In this document: positions 13,547 through 46,949 of the stretch, one piece after another
Layout of the letters: every line of letters begins with the position of its first letter
Numbering within the stretch: position 1 is the first letter of the stretch
Source of the DNA: Panulirus ornatus
Lineage: Eukaryota > Arthropoda > Malacostraca > Decapoda > Palinuridae
DNA: 64,000 nucleotides
Assembly (NCBI RefSeq): GCF_036320965.1
Contig: NC_092281.1
Coordinates: forward strand, 12,834,719 to 12,898,718
Direction of reading: 5' to 3'
Translations under genes and position numbers: made by a program
Notes under the pieces: model-generated
Databases searched by the model: none
Seen by the model: only the letters and a program-made list of their open reading frames with translations
What the model was told of the DNA's origin: nothing

Positions 13547-13830
13547 ATTTCATGTGTGGTGGGGTGGCAACAGGAATGGATGAAGGCAGCACATATGAAT
13601 ATGTACATGTGTATATATGTATATGTCTATATATGTATAAGTATGTATACCTCGCAAATGCGGGAGACAGCGACAAACCAAAATAAATAAATAAATATAT
13701 GTATACATTGAAATGTATATGTGTGTGTATGGGCATTTATGTATATACATGTGTATGTGGGTGGGTTGGGCCATTCCTCGTCTGTTTCCTTGTGATACCT
13801 CACTGACCCGGGAGACGGACATTAAGTATA
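12955..13830 (+). mobile_element. LINE family 1, 3' tail and UTR (second adjacent copy)
   Basis: Starts in the RT C-terminal zone (ATAATGTTTGAGGACAATA) and includes NRRPNWRWKDGVKKILSDWG (69-codon frame 13106-13315), the GTGAACGAATGTGGCC UTR block duplicated once, a (GT)n run and the terminal CGCGGGAGACAGCGACA-like module with AAATAAATAAATA. Confidence 0.8.
13517..13544. repeat. (GT)n microsatellite
   Basis: About 28 bp of GT inside the LINE 3' UTR. Confidence 0.9.
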
Positions 13831-35444
<21,614 letters not shown>

Positions 35445-35700
35445 GATGTTCTACTGAGGGCCAGACGTCAGTTATTGATTATGATCCACAAACTAACTGA
35501 CTCGCTGCTACCCCCCCAGTCAGGAGATTTTGGGAAGTCACGGTCGATGCACTTTATCTAGATTTACGCTGAGAGCTGGGTTCTTATTGGTCCGCCGCAG
35601 GGATATTCGCCAATCATAACACCGTTCTGAGGATGCGGGCTACACTTTCCTTATAAAAGGGGAGCCTCAAACAAAAGAATTCGAGTCTGAGTGACGTATT
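35445..35700. promoter_or_regulatory. MEK upstream region: CCAAT boxes, Inr-like and plus-oriented TATA
   Basis: Upstream of the MEK start codon the minus strand shows an arthropod-type initiator TCAGT (complement of 35496-35500) and CCAAT (complement of 35586-35590) about 90 bp farther up, a usual CCAAT distance. The other strand carries CCAAT at 35610-35614, TATAAAAGG at 35652-35660 and a CRE-like TGACGT near 35692, so the region may fire in both directions. No plus-strand gene was recognised downstream; AATAAA occurs near 36341. Functional status is inference. Confidence 0.5.
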
Positions 35701-36064
35701 TGTGTACGGATTATAGATTAGTAGACTGTGATAAAGAATCTCCTCCAACGCATCGTGTATTTTTTATTTCATGGTAATTTTTATAAATGTACAGTCAGAC
35801 CGGTGATGTCAAAGTTTTCGTTGATCATTCATTTGTCAAGAATCTTCCATGACTTCCGTCACTCTGACACCCAATGCTAATTCTTATAATCATTACGTTA
35901 CTTCTCAAGCCGTAATATGTTTTCATGTAATACAAACTAAGTGTAACAATCTATTTACATGCTAATAACAAAAGACTTTCATGATTAGTTTAATGTTTTC
36001 ATGAAGGTTAGCTGACATATGAAAACTTTCTGATGCTTGGGCTCACTATGTCATAGTTATTTCC

Positions 36065-36069
<5 letters not shown>

Positions 36070-36139
<70 letters not shown>
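36070..36139. repeat. (AT)n microsatellite
   Basis: About 70 bp uninterrupted AT. Confidence 0.97.
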
Positions 36140-36142
<3 letters not shown>

Positions 36143-36420
36143 CTAAGGATATCAAGCGAATTTTGGCAAGAATCTAAATACTTGTTTTCTGTAACCTACT
36201 CATTTGGCATAGCAAAAAGGATAACATTTTCATGCTGCTCTCAGACGTCCTGTATAATCTTTAGTATTCTTTGTTTTCAATGTCATTTCATATTCATTAC
36301 ACTATTTTTGATGATGCAAAGCGGATATGTGTATCTTGTGAATAAAGCCGGAGAAAACTGTCGGCAACGAATGTGAATGAGTAAATAAACATGAGGAACC
36401 GAATTATTTTTATGAATGAA
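36140..36420. other. Intergenic, no gene recognised
   Basis: A 64-codon plus-strand frame (36182-36376) and AATAAA near 36341. No family similarity. Confidence 0.35.
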
Positions 36421-36424
36421 ATGG

Positions 36425-36850
36425 GATGAGTGAGTCTAATGATGGATGAATAAAAGAGCTCGTACGTGATTATGAGCATAGGGTTGTGTGAGTCTAGCGA
36501 GGGATGACTGAAGTAGGTAGTTTGTGTGGAGTGTGGGGAACTGTCAATGAGTCTAGCGAGGGATGAATGAAGTAGCTGGTCACTGTTGGGAGTAGGGTGG
36601 TCTTAGTGAGTCTGGCAAGGGATGAATGAAGCAGCCTCTGAAATTGGGGGGAAGGTGAGGAGGGGTGTTAAGGGCAAGGTATGAATGAAGCAGCCAGTCC
36701 ACCAGGAAGGAGGTACAAAGAGTTAGGGATGAATGAAGCAGCTGGTCAGCTGATAAGCGTAGGGCTAGGAATGAATGAAGTACCAGGTCGGCTGATAAGG
36801 GCAGGGCCAGGGATGAATGAAGCGGCTGGTCAGATTGGGGTTGAGGGGGG
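36425..36850. repeat. About 59-bp (then about 50-bp) minisatellite
   Basis: Units begin GAGTCTAGCGAGGGATGAAT and contain GAAGCAGCTGGTCAG. The first three are about 59 bp apart; later units are shorter and diverged. Confidence 0.75.
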
Positions 36851-37466
36851 GTTGTGGGGGACATGGGAGTGGCAAGTAGTACCGCAGGCAACACAGCGGA
36901 GGCGGGTTGACTGCTTAAAATAATGGAGAATTATATTTAACCTGTATGTGGCATGGAGACTGAGGAAGACATGGGTTAAATAAGAGATATAATGAGATTT
37001 CTGGGAACGAGCAGCGAGGAGGAGGAGGAGCAGGAAGTAGAGAATCAACAAATATGGCTATGGTTGCTGAAGCATCGTGGACACGAGAGTGAACCGTTTT
37101 AATGTAAGTTCTGCCACAAAGGAAAATGTATTTCGTGTCATTTTTCCCAACAAAGAGCTGGGCGTACGTACGCCATTCGTACATGACCGCCGATGCCAAG
37201 TTTGTTGTATGACTTTATTAATAAAAGCCTTGGGGGTTTCGATAGCCACACCTGCCAACTGTAGAAGCCTAAGCTAGGTTCTCAATGGAAGCGTGTGAGA
37301 GGAGCGTCATCCGTACACAACTGCTGGTGATCTCATGCCGGACAGGTCAACAAAAATATATCATCACAAGATCATGAATCACACACCTTCCTTCCCTCGT
37401 ATCAACACCCCCTGGGCCTCACCGTGAGCTCTCCAACCCTTCCTTCCTTCGCACTTCACGACGTTG

Positions 37467-37470
<4 letters not shown>

Positions 37471-37553
<83 letters not shown>
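37471..37553. repeat. (CT)n microsatellite
   Basis: About 82 bp of CT/TC. Confidence 0.97.
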
Positions 37554-37556
<3 letters not shown>

Positions 37557-37834
37557 ACAGGTATTATTTTGGCCATTGTTCTCGTGAGGTGTCTGCAGGT
37601 GTGCCCACCCTGAGGGTTTGGACCCCGTGGCACGCGTTCGGCTGCTGCTTCCCCTGTACAGTTTGTGTGTGGAGACTGACCACTCGTGGATTGGCTGTTA
37701 GGATGCCTCCTTCATCCTGGAACAGCTCAGCTGTGGCATTCCCTGCCTTCATTTGTCTTTCCCTCTTCATGTAACCTTTCCTTCTGGAAGTCTGGTCTAC
37801 AAATAATGTCGAGCTTTTATCAATAAATATTTCT

Positions 37835-37837
<3 letters not shown>

Positions 37838-37879
<42 letters not shown>

Positions 37880-37882
37880 ACA
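37838..37882. repeat. (GT)n(GC)n(AC)n compound microsatellite
   Basis: GTGTGT... passing through GCGCGCGC into ACACAC: a short alternating purine-pyrimidine tract that is also a perfect small palindrome around the GC centre. Confidence 0.85.
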
Positions 37883-38029
37883 CCTACATGATATCACTGG
37901 CAAAGAGCTCAACCATTTGTATATAAATGTACATATGAAAATCTTTTGAATGGTTTCAGGAAGATGGCTTGCCCCTGATAGTATAGTAGTACTACCAGTA
38001 CGTTCTTCTTGTGTGAATGTTTATCTTAC

Positions 38030-39960
38030 CCTTCACCACTACACCTCATCCTATTCATAAAAAAAACTTTTCACAGCTTCTAGTAACTTTCCTCCTACAC
38101 CATATACTCGTACAATCTTCCAGAAGGCATCTCCATCAACCCTATCAAATGTTTTCTCCATATCCATAATTGCCACGTACAGTACGATACATCTGTTTCT
38201 CTTGAGTATTTCTCATATACATTCTTTAAAGCAAACGCTCGTAAAGGAAATGCTTGATCCACACATCCTCTACCACCTCTGGAACCACTCATTCGGATAC
38301 TCTGTACATGCTTTCACCTTCTCAGTCACCACCCTCCCACACAACCTACCAGGGACAGTGTATAAGCTTATATCCTATAGTTGGGACACTCAGATTTGTA
38401 CTCTTAGCCTCTATACAGTGGCACTATACATGCATTCCACCAAACCTCAGGCACCTCACCATGATCCATACATACACTGAAGATCATAACCAACCGATCA
38501 ACATCACAATTATCCCTTTTCTTTATAAGATTCACCTGCAGTACCATCCACTCCAGCCGCCTTGCCACATTTCATCTTACGCCAGGCTTTCACCACCTCC
38601 ACTCTCTTCGCAAACCACTCTCTATGACTCTCACTCTACATTACTTCCTGACCCGATCGTCCTACGTCTGCCACCCTATCATCAAACACATTCAACAGTC
38701 TTTCAAAATACCTATTCAATCTCCTTCTCACTTCACCACTACATGTTACCACTTCCCATTTGCCTCCTTAAGAGATGTTTCTATTTGTTTGTTTTTTTGC
38801 TACTGTTACCCCCTTCCAAAAACATACTGTCTGAAGTTTACTGATACTTGCTCACTTCAACTCTCATTTACCCTCTTTTTCAACTCCTGCACCCTCCTCT
38901 TGACCTTCTGCCGCTTCCATTTGTACATTAACCATTCATCTGCATTCTTTCCCTGAAAGTAACGCCCACGCAGCTCTCTTTTCTCTTTCCCTAACAACCT
39001 CACTCTGTCATCCCAACACTCACTACTCTTGCATACTTGCTTACCTACCTTTCGTATGCCACACACTTCTCTTGCACATGCCAGCACTCCTTCGCTTTGT
39101 TTTTTCCCACATTTTGCCATTTCACACCCAATCTCTCCTGTTATTTCTTCACACAGGCCTCTTTCCTAAGCTCACGTACTTTCATATCCTCTTCTAACCA
39201 ATGTAGTTTCCTCTTTTCCGAAAACCTTTACAAATCTTCATCCTTGCAGCACCAGGCAATAATCAATCCTCCATCTAGCTGCCCTATTCATCACATTTAC
39301 ATCCAGGAGTTTCTCTCTTGCCCACATATCAATTAGCATGTAATCCACTAATGCCCAATTACTATCCTCTCTAGTCAACCACATATACTTATGTATGTCG
39401 CCCTTTGAAAACCAGGTATTCCCAATCACCAGTCCTTTTTCTACACAGAACTCCACAAGTTCTACATCATTTCCAGTCACCTTACTCAATACCCCCATGC
39501 CTCCTAAGCTATACCCTCAACTGCCACATTATTCACTTTCGCATTAAAATTGCCCACTACAAATACCTGTCTCCTAGACACACCGCTCACTCAGCTGCTC
39601 CCAAAATACTTAGTCTCTCATGGTCTTTCTTCTCATGGCCAGGTGCATAGTCGCTAATATCATCCATCTCTCGAAAGCAATTTTCGTTTTTACCATCAGT
39701 CTGGAGCTTACCTCCTTACACTCTTTCACACTTTCGCACAACTCCTGCTTTAGCAGTAGTGCTGCCCCTTCTTTAGTTATTGATCTCACACCAACCCCTG
39801 CCTTTACTCCTAAGACATTTCCAAACCATTCTTCCCATTTACCCTTTAGTCATGTATCACTCTGAGCCAGAACATCCAGGTTCATATCCTCAAACATACT
39901 ACCGATCTCCCTTTTTTTTTCAGTCATGGTGCCATCCACACACGTTCAGACACCCTAACA
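38030..39960 (-). mobile_element. LINE family 1, endonuclease, linker and start of RT
   Basis: On the minus strand, 39500-39240 reads VEFCVEKGLVIGNTWFSKGD, then DIHKYMW, SNWALVDYMLID and WRIDYCLVLQG, the APE-type endonuclease (DYxLID and SDH-like end). 39120-38857 is the Lys/Arg coiled linker. 38300-38050 is the RT start (KVYEKYSRET, decayed LEKAYDR-like block). The RT palm and tail are missing. This is the only copy here with the endonuclease domain. Confidence 0.8.
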
Positions 39961-40140
39961 TGGGGTCTTCGAGGAGGATGAGCACTCCTCGCTTGGCTCC
40001 TTCTCCTGTTCTGTCCTTTAGAAATTGAAATACTAGAAAGGGGGGAGGGGGGAGAATCTAGACCCCCCTCCCCAGCTGCAATCCCTCTTATTCGCTAATT
40101 ACGACACGCTGGGAATACGGGAGGTAGAATTCTTTCTCCC
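39961..40140 (-). mobile_element. SINE-like family A, partial
   Basis: Complement of the 5' half: AATTACGACACGCTGGGAATACGG and TCTTTCTCCCT on plus, GC-rich centre GGGGGGAGGGGGGAG. Confidence 0.6.

Positions 40141-40202
<62 letters not shown>
40141..40202. repeat. (GA)n microsatellite
   Basis: About 60 bp of AG. Confidence 0.97.
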
Positions 40203-40203
<1 letters not shown>

Positions 40204-40830
40204 ATGTCTGAGACCATACATGCTGGGTAATTACCGCAGGGCAGCAGCCAGTGATGGGGGCTGAGCCAACACAGAGCCGCTTGGGGTCGCCCTTTACCAG
40301 AGCCAGGGTGAGGGGTTGCCATGGTAACCTCTCCGGAATTTCGGGAGGTCAAAGGTCAAAGTTTTAGGCGGCTGTTGGCGCAGACACTCCTCGTCTGGCT
40401 TTGTAACGAGTGCCCCCCCCCCTCTTTCCCCCAACCCTCTGTGGCGTGTCATGCAGGAGATGAGGCGTGATGGCAGCAGGCGTGAGAGGAGAGGAGGAGG
40501 AGGATACGTCACATTCACGATCGTCCGCAGACTGTTGTGGTCAGGGGTGCCAGCATTCGCCGGGCAGCTTCGTCGACCTCTCTGCTTTAAGTAATGTTAA
40601 TGAATTTCCCTGTTTGTTGGCCTGGCCTTCATGCATATGGGGGGTAAAAAGTCTCTTGTCTTACCTAATGTTTGTTTCACGCCCAACAAAGACAAGTAGG
40701 GTGAAATTCCATAGGCGAAGCCTAGCTTCAAAACATTTTTTTTTTTTACAGGTATTTATATACATTTTGTCTACGGTGCAAATTCTAATCCCCTGATGGA
40801 TCTACTTTACCGTAAGTCTAAAGAGACTAT
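40203..40830. other. Intergenic, GC-richer, no gene recognised
   Basis: The 109-codon plus frame 40467-40796 has no recognisable domain and low-complexity Glu/Ser at the start. Confidence 0.35.
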
Positions 40831-40849
40831 TATTATCTTCTGTGGTGCG

Positions 40850-41420
40850 GTGGTAAGCGTCCAGGTTGTGGTAAGCCAGGTCTTGTGGTGGTTGGTAGAG
40901 GCATTGTGGTAGGGTAGTTGTAGTGACCTGCTTTTGTGATAGGTAGCCAGGTGTTGGTAACTGACCAGGTGATTGGTAACGTAGTCATAATACTCCTGGT
41001 ACTGTAGTGGTAGTGACCTGGTGATCGTGGTCATAATACTTCTGGTACTGTAGTGGTAGTGACCTGGTGATTGTGGTCATACTTGTGGTACTGTAGTGGT
41101 AGTGACCTGGTGATCGTGGTCATAATACTTCTGGTACTGTAGTGGTAGTGACCTGGTGATTGTGGTCATACTTCTGGTACTGTAGTGGTAGTGACCTGGT
41201 GATCGTGGTCATAATACTTGTGGTACTGTAGTGGTAGTGACCTGGTGATGGTAACGTGGTCATAATACTCCTGGTACTGTAGCGGTAGTGACCTGGTGAT
41301 CGTGGTCATAATACTTCTGGTACTGTAGTGGTAGTGACCCGGTGATGGTAGTGGTCATAATACTTCTGGTACTGTAGTGGTAGTGACCCGGTGATGGTAA
41401 CACAGGATTAATACCTTGGT
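40850..41420. repeat. 46-bp-unit minisatellite
   Basis: About nine clean units of GGTACTGTAGTGGTAGTGAC then CTGGTGATCGTGGTCATAAT and ACTTCT from about 40985, with decayed units before. Confidence 0.9.
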
Positions 41421-41574
41421 ACTTGTAGTGGAATAATCCCGTCTCATGGGTTTAATCCTCTCCATGAAACTGACTATAGATGAGGAAGGCAGTAGTTATC
41501 CTCAAGACAGGTACGACTGACTGGCAGGCATTCTCTCTATGTAACACCCGGTAACTCCTACCACTGTCATTTGC

Positions 41575-41850
41575 TACTGGCCTCCCGCTGGGATTGTGTT
41601 ACTGGTTGTTACTGGACTTCCGCTGGGTTTTCGTTACTGGCTTTCTACTGAGCTTATGTTTCTAGTTGTTACTGACCTCCCACTTGGTCTGGATTACTGG
41701 TTGTTACTGGCCTCTCGCTGGGCTCATGCTGCTGGTTGTTACTGGCCTCCTGCTGGGCTTGTTACTGGTTGTTACTGGCCTCCTGCTGGGCTTGTTACTG
41801 GTTGTTACTGGCCTCCTGCTGGGCTTGTTACTGGTTGTGACTGGACAGGG
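41575..41850. repeat. 33-bp-unit minisatellite
   Basis: Units GTTACTGGCCTCCTGCTGGG then CTTGTTACTGGTT, perfect in the last three, diverged earlier. Being a multiple of three it gives two overlapping 115-codon open frames with 11-residue hydrophobic repeats, judged spurious. Confidence 0.9.
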
Positions 41851-41994
41851 TGTAGGAGATATCTACCAGCTGACCAGGTCTTGGGGATGCAGTGGAGCCA
41901 GTGGGCAGCAGGAACGGTGGACGGCACTACTGGTATACACTGACCTCCAGAGACAATGGCAAGAGATACCAGGCGTTACACAAGCACAGCGGAA

Positions 41995-42110
41995 TGCTTG
42001 TAAGAACCAGTGACACAAGCCTAGCTGTAGATAAGTAACAACCAGTAACAAGCCCAGCGAGTGGTTAGTAACAACCAGTAACACAAGCCTAGCTTCCCGG
42101 GAGTAAGTAA
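41995..42110. repeat. Inverted copy of the 33-bp minisatellite unit
   Basis: 42034-42058 is the exact 25-bp reverse complement of 41752-41776; related inverted words occur on both sides (AACCAGTAACACAAGCC). Confidence 0.85.
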
Positions 42111-43835
42111 TGGTTCATGCGTTCCCATGAGGTGGTTGTGTATGGGTCATGACAATCACCCACGTCAGGCGAGGTGGATATAAGAAAGAGAGACTGTCGA
42201 AGGACGGCGAGACCCCAGTCAAACCCATCGTTACAACTCTGTGCCATAACTCCCGAACAAATTCCCGCATTCTAAGAAACTGCAGAGATTTCCGGCATTA
42301 TTATAAGGAGTGTTGTGTTAAGGGCAGAGAACCGCGGGTATCTAGGGGCCTGCAAGGGCCACCAGGCAGACTCCCTCGCCGGGACTCCCCCAACTCATGA
42401 GGGGAACCAGGCGAGGTTCTTTCGGGCCCTTTCTCCCTTTTTTAATTCTATTTTAAGAACTTACCGAAGAGGAGTTAGATCGAGTGATTGAAGGACACTA
42501 GAGATATTCATATATCTTACTAAGGATTGCTCTTAATTCTAGTGTGGCACCTAATACAATAAAAAAAAATACTGACAAGGAATAAAGTACAACAATGAGA
42601 GAGCACAAAATTAGGGAAGCAACCAACTCATAAACAAAGCAAAATGCATGGGGTGAAGACAAGGATTTTTCATTTATAAGGATTTTCCATTTACAATGAT
42701 AAAACAGGACTAAATTGGTGGTTGAGACAAAGAGTGCCCCACCTATGACAAGATTTAGCTACAGTGGCAAGGCAAGCGCGAAGCGCTCACCCCACGTTTT
42801 GCTTGATGTATAAAACTATTTTCAGCAGCCACTTGCATTACATAACCATCGACTCTTTGTTCATCTGGGACTGACTTCAGCCACGTTCATATCTTTTAAA
42901 AGTGTCCTTAGTTGTTCCATGCATGTTTCTTATTTCTCTCCTAGCATTACACTGAATAATCGTGCTTGCTTTCTAGTTAAGCCCTCATATATTTTTGTCT
43001 GAGAGAAAGAGAGAAGCCCAGGTTTCTCGAGGGGCCCTGACCCGTTGGGGAGGTATGGGGTTGGGGGAAGGGAGGAATTAGGAGGGGATCATAGGGGAGG
43101 AAGTGTTTGCATCGACCATATCCAGCCACTGATGTGCCTAAGATTACTGAAGCCTCAAAGCAAGGTTCAAGGTCAGCCGAAAAAGTTAATAATAGAATAA
43201 TAAAACTACGTTATAAAAACGATTGACGTACTTGAATTTCAGCGGGGTTTAATGTGCAGTAGGCCAGAGGTAGGCTTGACTTGAGGTCATCCCACATCCC
43301 AAATGGTTCAGGGCAGAGCCAGGTGTGTGACTGCTTATGGACCGAGGTCATCACTTACATATGCTCCAGGAGGACAGAGCCAGGTATGCGGCTAGTGGGA
43401 AGGCCATGACCTTAGGTTATAGCACAACGGTTGAAGGTCATCAATCACAACGTGTTGACAATCTTTAAATACTGCGGCAGAAAATAAGTATCAGGATATG
43501 TGGTGTGTAGGTAGACTTTGAAGCTTACAACAGTTTAAAAAGATATTGAATACCTTATATCAGAAGAAGTCGCTTATATAAAGTATTACGTAATGTTTTA
43601 TAGAAAGTGTTATGCACACTTTCTGGAGAGTTATGGTATCTATACATGTAAACAGATGGCCAGGTGGTGATGGTCTTCACCGTTACCTTCCCTTCCTGAC
43701 CTAAGAATTATTTCCGGTGCAGGAAGTGCTCACCACACCCATCAACTGGGAATTCAATAGAATAAGTAAGTATGAGGAAAATGTAATACACTGGGACCTT
43801 AGTCATCCTTTAATATATGCAGAGGTGGGTGATAC
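42111..43835. other. Intergenic, no gene recognised
   Basis: An 83-codon plus frame (42149-42400) is Arg-rich without a recognisable domain. 43250-43450 contains three loosely repeated AGGTCATCA / GGGCAGAGCCAGGT blocks. Confidence 0.4.
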
Positions 43836-43839
43836 ATGT

Positions 43840-44290
43840 CTAGTGATTTGTGTTGCGTAATTTTCTCTCAGTGACGAAATCAGTGCAGGATGACCTGACT
43901 CAAATACTTATGAAGACCTGGGTTAGGTTGACCCTCCTCAGGTTTCTATTGGGACCTGTGTTAGGCATATATTACTCGGTTACCTATCGGGACCTGTGTC
44001 AGGATGACCAGACTCGGGTAACTGTAGGTGCTTGTGTCAAGTTTACCCGACTCAAGCACCTATTGGGACCTGATTTAGGCCTATATCACTCAGATGCTCA
44101 TCGGGACCTGTGGCAGGCTGATCCGACTCAGGTAGTTATAGGGACATGTGTCAGACTGACCTGACTCAGTTACCTATATAGGAACTTGTCTCAGGCTGCT
44201 CTCACCTAAGTATCGAGAGAGACCTTTGTTAGGCTGACCCGACCCAGGTATCTATAGGGGCTGTGGTGCAGGGTACCTGTCAAGATGGAC
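43840..44290. repeat. About 38-bp-unit minisatellite, diverged
   Basis: Recurring GGGACCTGTGTCAGGCTGAC, then CCGACTCAGGTACCTAT, with substitutions; roughly eleven units. Confidence 0.8.
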
Positions 44291-45690
44291 CTCTTCAGTA
44301 CAGCAAGGAAAATAAAGATCCATGCGTTATGTGTTTTATAACAGACTCCTTGTTAATTTTGAACACTTGTGTATGTAATGTTCACCTTATGTAATGCTTG
44401 ACTTACATTTATAAATATATCAGGGTCTGAGTCATAAGTCAACTGAATCACTTTTTGATGTTCAGTTTATTTGAGGGTTGATGATTGGGAGGGGATGGAT
44501 AATTTGTCATAATTCATGTTTTAGATCACAGACGTGTGTGACTTGATAGATCATAGATACATATGACATGGTAGGGTCAACTGGTTTATGAGGCTGCTCA
44601 AGACATCCCTGCCCTCTTCCTGGTATGCCAGGTCTACAAATAATTCTCACGATAGCTGCATATATTTATAAGATCCACCTCATGTTAGGGCATTAGATGT
44701 ATAACATATAGTGTTAGCTGTTATGTAACGAATGACTAAATTTTCAGTGTTTAAGATTTTAAAGTCTCAGTTTAGGGGCACAGTGACACAAACTTTGTAA
44801 TACCATTGACTGCTTTGCAAGTATGGAAAATATGATGACTGGTGAAGATACGTTCTGTATAATTATCTTCTCTCTTGGCACTGCATATTGATTCAAAAGT
44901 TAGAAGGGTTATGAAGATCAGGACAAATTTGGGGTTAATTAGTGTAAAATTAAGTGAAATGCTTATGGAAACAAAAGAATATATGTAGACCTCAACTACA
45001 TTTTCCTAGGGGCTGAAACCTTCTTTAATTTTCAATGTGATTGTTGAAATTTACCAAATTGGCATATGGAGCATCCCACCACAGGTGCAGTGAAATGTTT
45101 TCAGGTGCTACAATATATTTGTTTGCATTTGAATGCAGATGAATACACGGAGCCATCCAGCAACTAATGTTAATACGAGAGCATAAGAGTAATTAGCTAG
45201 CAGTGAAAATAATCTCATTTGCTTGGGAAGTTAAGTGAGATTTTCATAGTTTCTAATGATTTCTAAAAGTGGTTCACTAACTTTTATGTTAATTAAGTTT
45301 GTATTTTCCCTAATCCTCATATCCCTCCCTGTTATAGATTTTTGTTATCAAAGGATAAAAAGTAAAAGAAAGATCCAGGTAAAGTTCCAGTTTAGAGACA
45401 CCACAGCAGTAACGTATGGATTAGTAAGAAATGCATATTTTGCTTAGTGAAAGTGATTTAGATCATGTTGGTGTGATTTGAAGAATTAGTTTTATCGTAG
45501 TGAAAGTGATTTAAATCGAGTTAGTGTGATCTGAAGAATTAGATTTATCTTGCAGACAATGAATGAATAAATGATGATGAGGATGGTTATGATAATCAAG
45601 GATTTGTAGGGCAGAAATGAAACACTTCTAGAAATTAACTGAATCCATTAAAACCTCACGTAAATTCACATTGGAGCCTAGATTTACCTT
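44291..45690. other. Intergenic upstream of ADCK1, no gene recognised
   Basis: AT-rich. A near-duplicate of about 55 bp occurs at 45446-45545 (AGTGAAAGTGATTTA...GTGTGAT.TGAAGAATTAG). The untranslated first exon of ADCK1 may be in this or the next interval. Confidence 0.4.
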
Positions 45691-46210
45691 AGTCCCAATA
45701 TTAGGAAGCTGTTCACATCACATATTATTCCAAAACTACACTATGCTTTGCAGATTTGGTCACCCCAATAAAAGAAGCACAGAGGTAATAAGTAAGGTCC
45801 AGAAGAGAACAACAAAGATGGTACCAGCATTAAAAGAATATTAGACACGGGGAAAGGTCAGAGGCTTTGTATTTGCCCTCTTTAGAAGTGAGAAGAGTGA
45901 GGGAATGACCTGATCATAGCCTTTGAGTTTTGAAAACAGATTGATGAGTGGACACTTTATCATGAGATGTAGGGGTAGAGCGACTAGGGGACATAACAAG
46001 AAATTAAGCAAGAAACTTAAATAAAAAAGATGTGAAGAAGTAATTTTATAGTATGAGAGTGGTGGGAATGGAATAGAATGATTGAGCTCATGGTTAATGC
46101 TGGCAACATATGTAGATTTATGAAGTTGCATGATAGTAAAGAATGTTCAAGAGATGTAGTCCTACTAGCATAAAACTCCCTCCCCACACAGTACAAATTA
46201 TGTAAACAGG
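45691..46210 (+). mobile_element. CR1/Jockey-like LINE, 3' end
   Basis: Decayed post-RT blocks and the same terminus as the 21.2-kb copy (ACTCCCTCCCCACACAGTAC then AAACAGG). In the ADCK1 upstream region. Confidence 0.7.
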
Positions 46211-46823
46211 TATTTAAAGTCAGTGAACAAACTTCTCAGCAACTGAATACCACTGACACCAGAACATTTGCATGTTTCTCAAATAACACTGAAGATAAAG
46301 TAGATTTAGGTATGCTTCCAGAGGCTCTTTGTAAGTGCAAAATTTAGGCTTTAAAAAAAGAGCTTACTTATCATCCATTTATTTTTTCTTCCTACACACT
46401 GACTCTGCCTCAGGCAAAATCTCCTCATGATACTTGTAGTTACTTTTTCCCAAATATGATATCTTGATTTCTGACAGTAACAGACCAAAGACACAGGCAC
46501 CAGTTGTCAGTGAATGAAAGAGTGTGGTTGGCTGCTAGCATTATCCCCCTTTCATGGGTAGGTTGCTTTATGGTTGTTAGGTCTCGGAGCATCTACTGAC
46601 TCTGTATGATAAATGATTCTTAAAGGAGATGAATCCTCATGGATACTACTTATTTTGTGGTAAAAGAGTATTTTAACTCCCCATTTCGTATTGTATTAAA
46701 TGCTCACAAGGCTTTGCCTACAATAGAGGAATGGTTTTCCATCCTTCAAACCAACATTGTTTTCACTCATACAGAGTAAGTGAAGATGCATCAATAATGT
46801 ATGTTTTAAATTTTTTCAGCAGA
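46211..46823. other. ADCK1 upstream sequence ending in an acceptor
   Basis: No coding exon recognised. TTTTAAATTTTTTCAG ending at 46819 looks like the acceptor of the first coding exon, implying an upstream 5' UTR exon that could not be located. Confidence 0.5.
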
Positions 46824-46949
46824 ATGGCTCATCGTTTACTGCTGCGACTTGGCCTTTTAGGAGTTGGAGGAGCATCAATTACTTACAACATTGATGATAT
46901 AGAAACAGCAGCAATTGGGGCTGTGAGATTTGGCAGAGCAGCTGTTACA
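46824..46949 (+). CDS. ADCK1: ADCK1 coding exon 1 (residues 1-42)
   Basis: Begins four bases after an acceptor-like TTTTTTCAG (ends 46819) and ends at donor GTTAGT. Encodes MAHRLLLRLGLLGVGG, a basic then hydrophobic leader suited to mitochondrial targeting, and GAVRFGRAAVT, matching GAVRVGRA of human ADCK1. Confidence 0.9.

Noticed and set aside
37424..37774. 116-codon plus frame
   Set aside because: A third of it is Leu-Ser from the CT microsatellite; the rest has no domain.
41596..42013. Two overlapping 115-codon frames with hydrophobic repeats
   Set aside because: Generated by the 33-bp minisatellite.
46731..46823. Upstream in-frame Met extension of ADCK1
   Set aside because: An acceptor-like polypyrimidine-AG separates it from the ATG at 46824, and the extension has no similarity to ADCK1.
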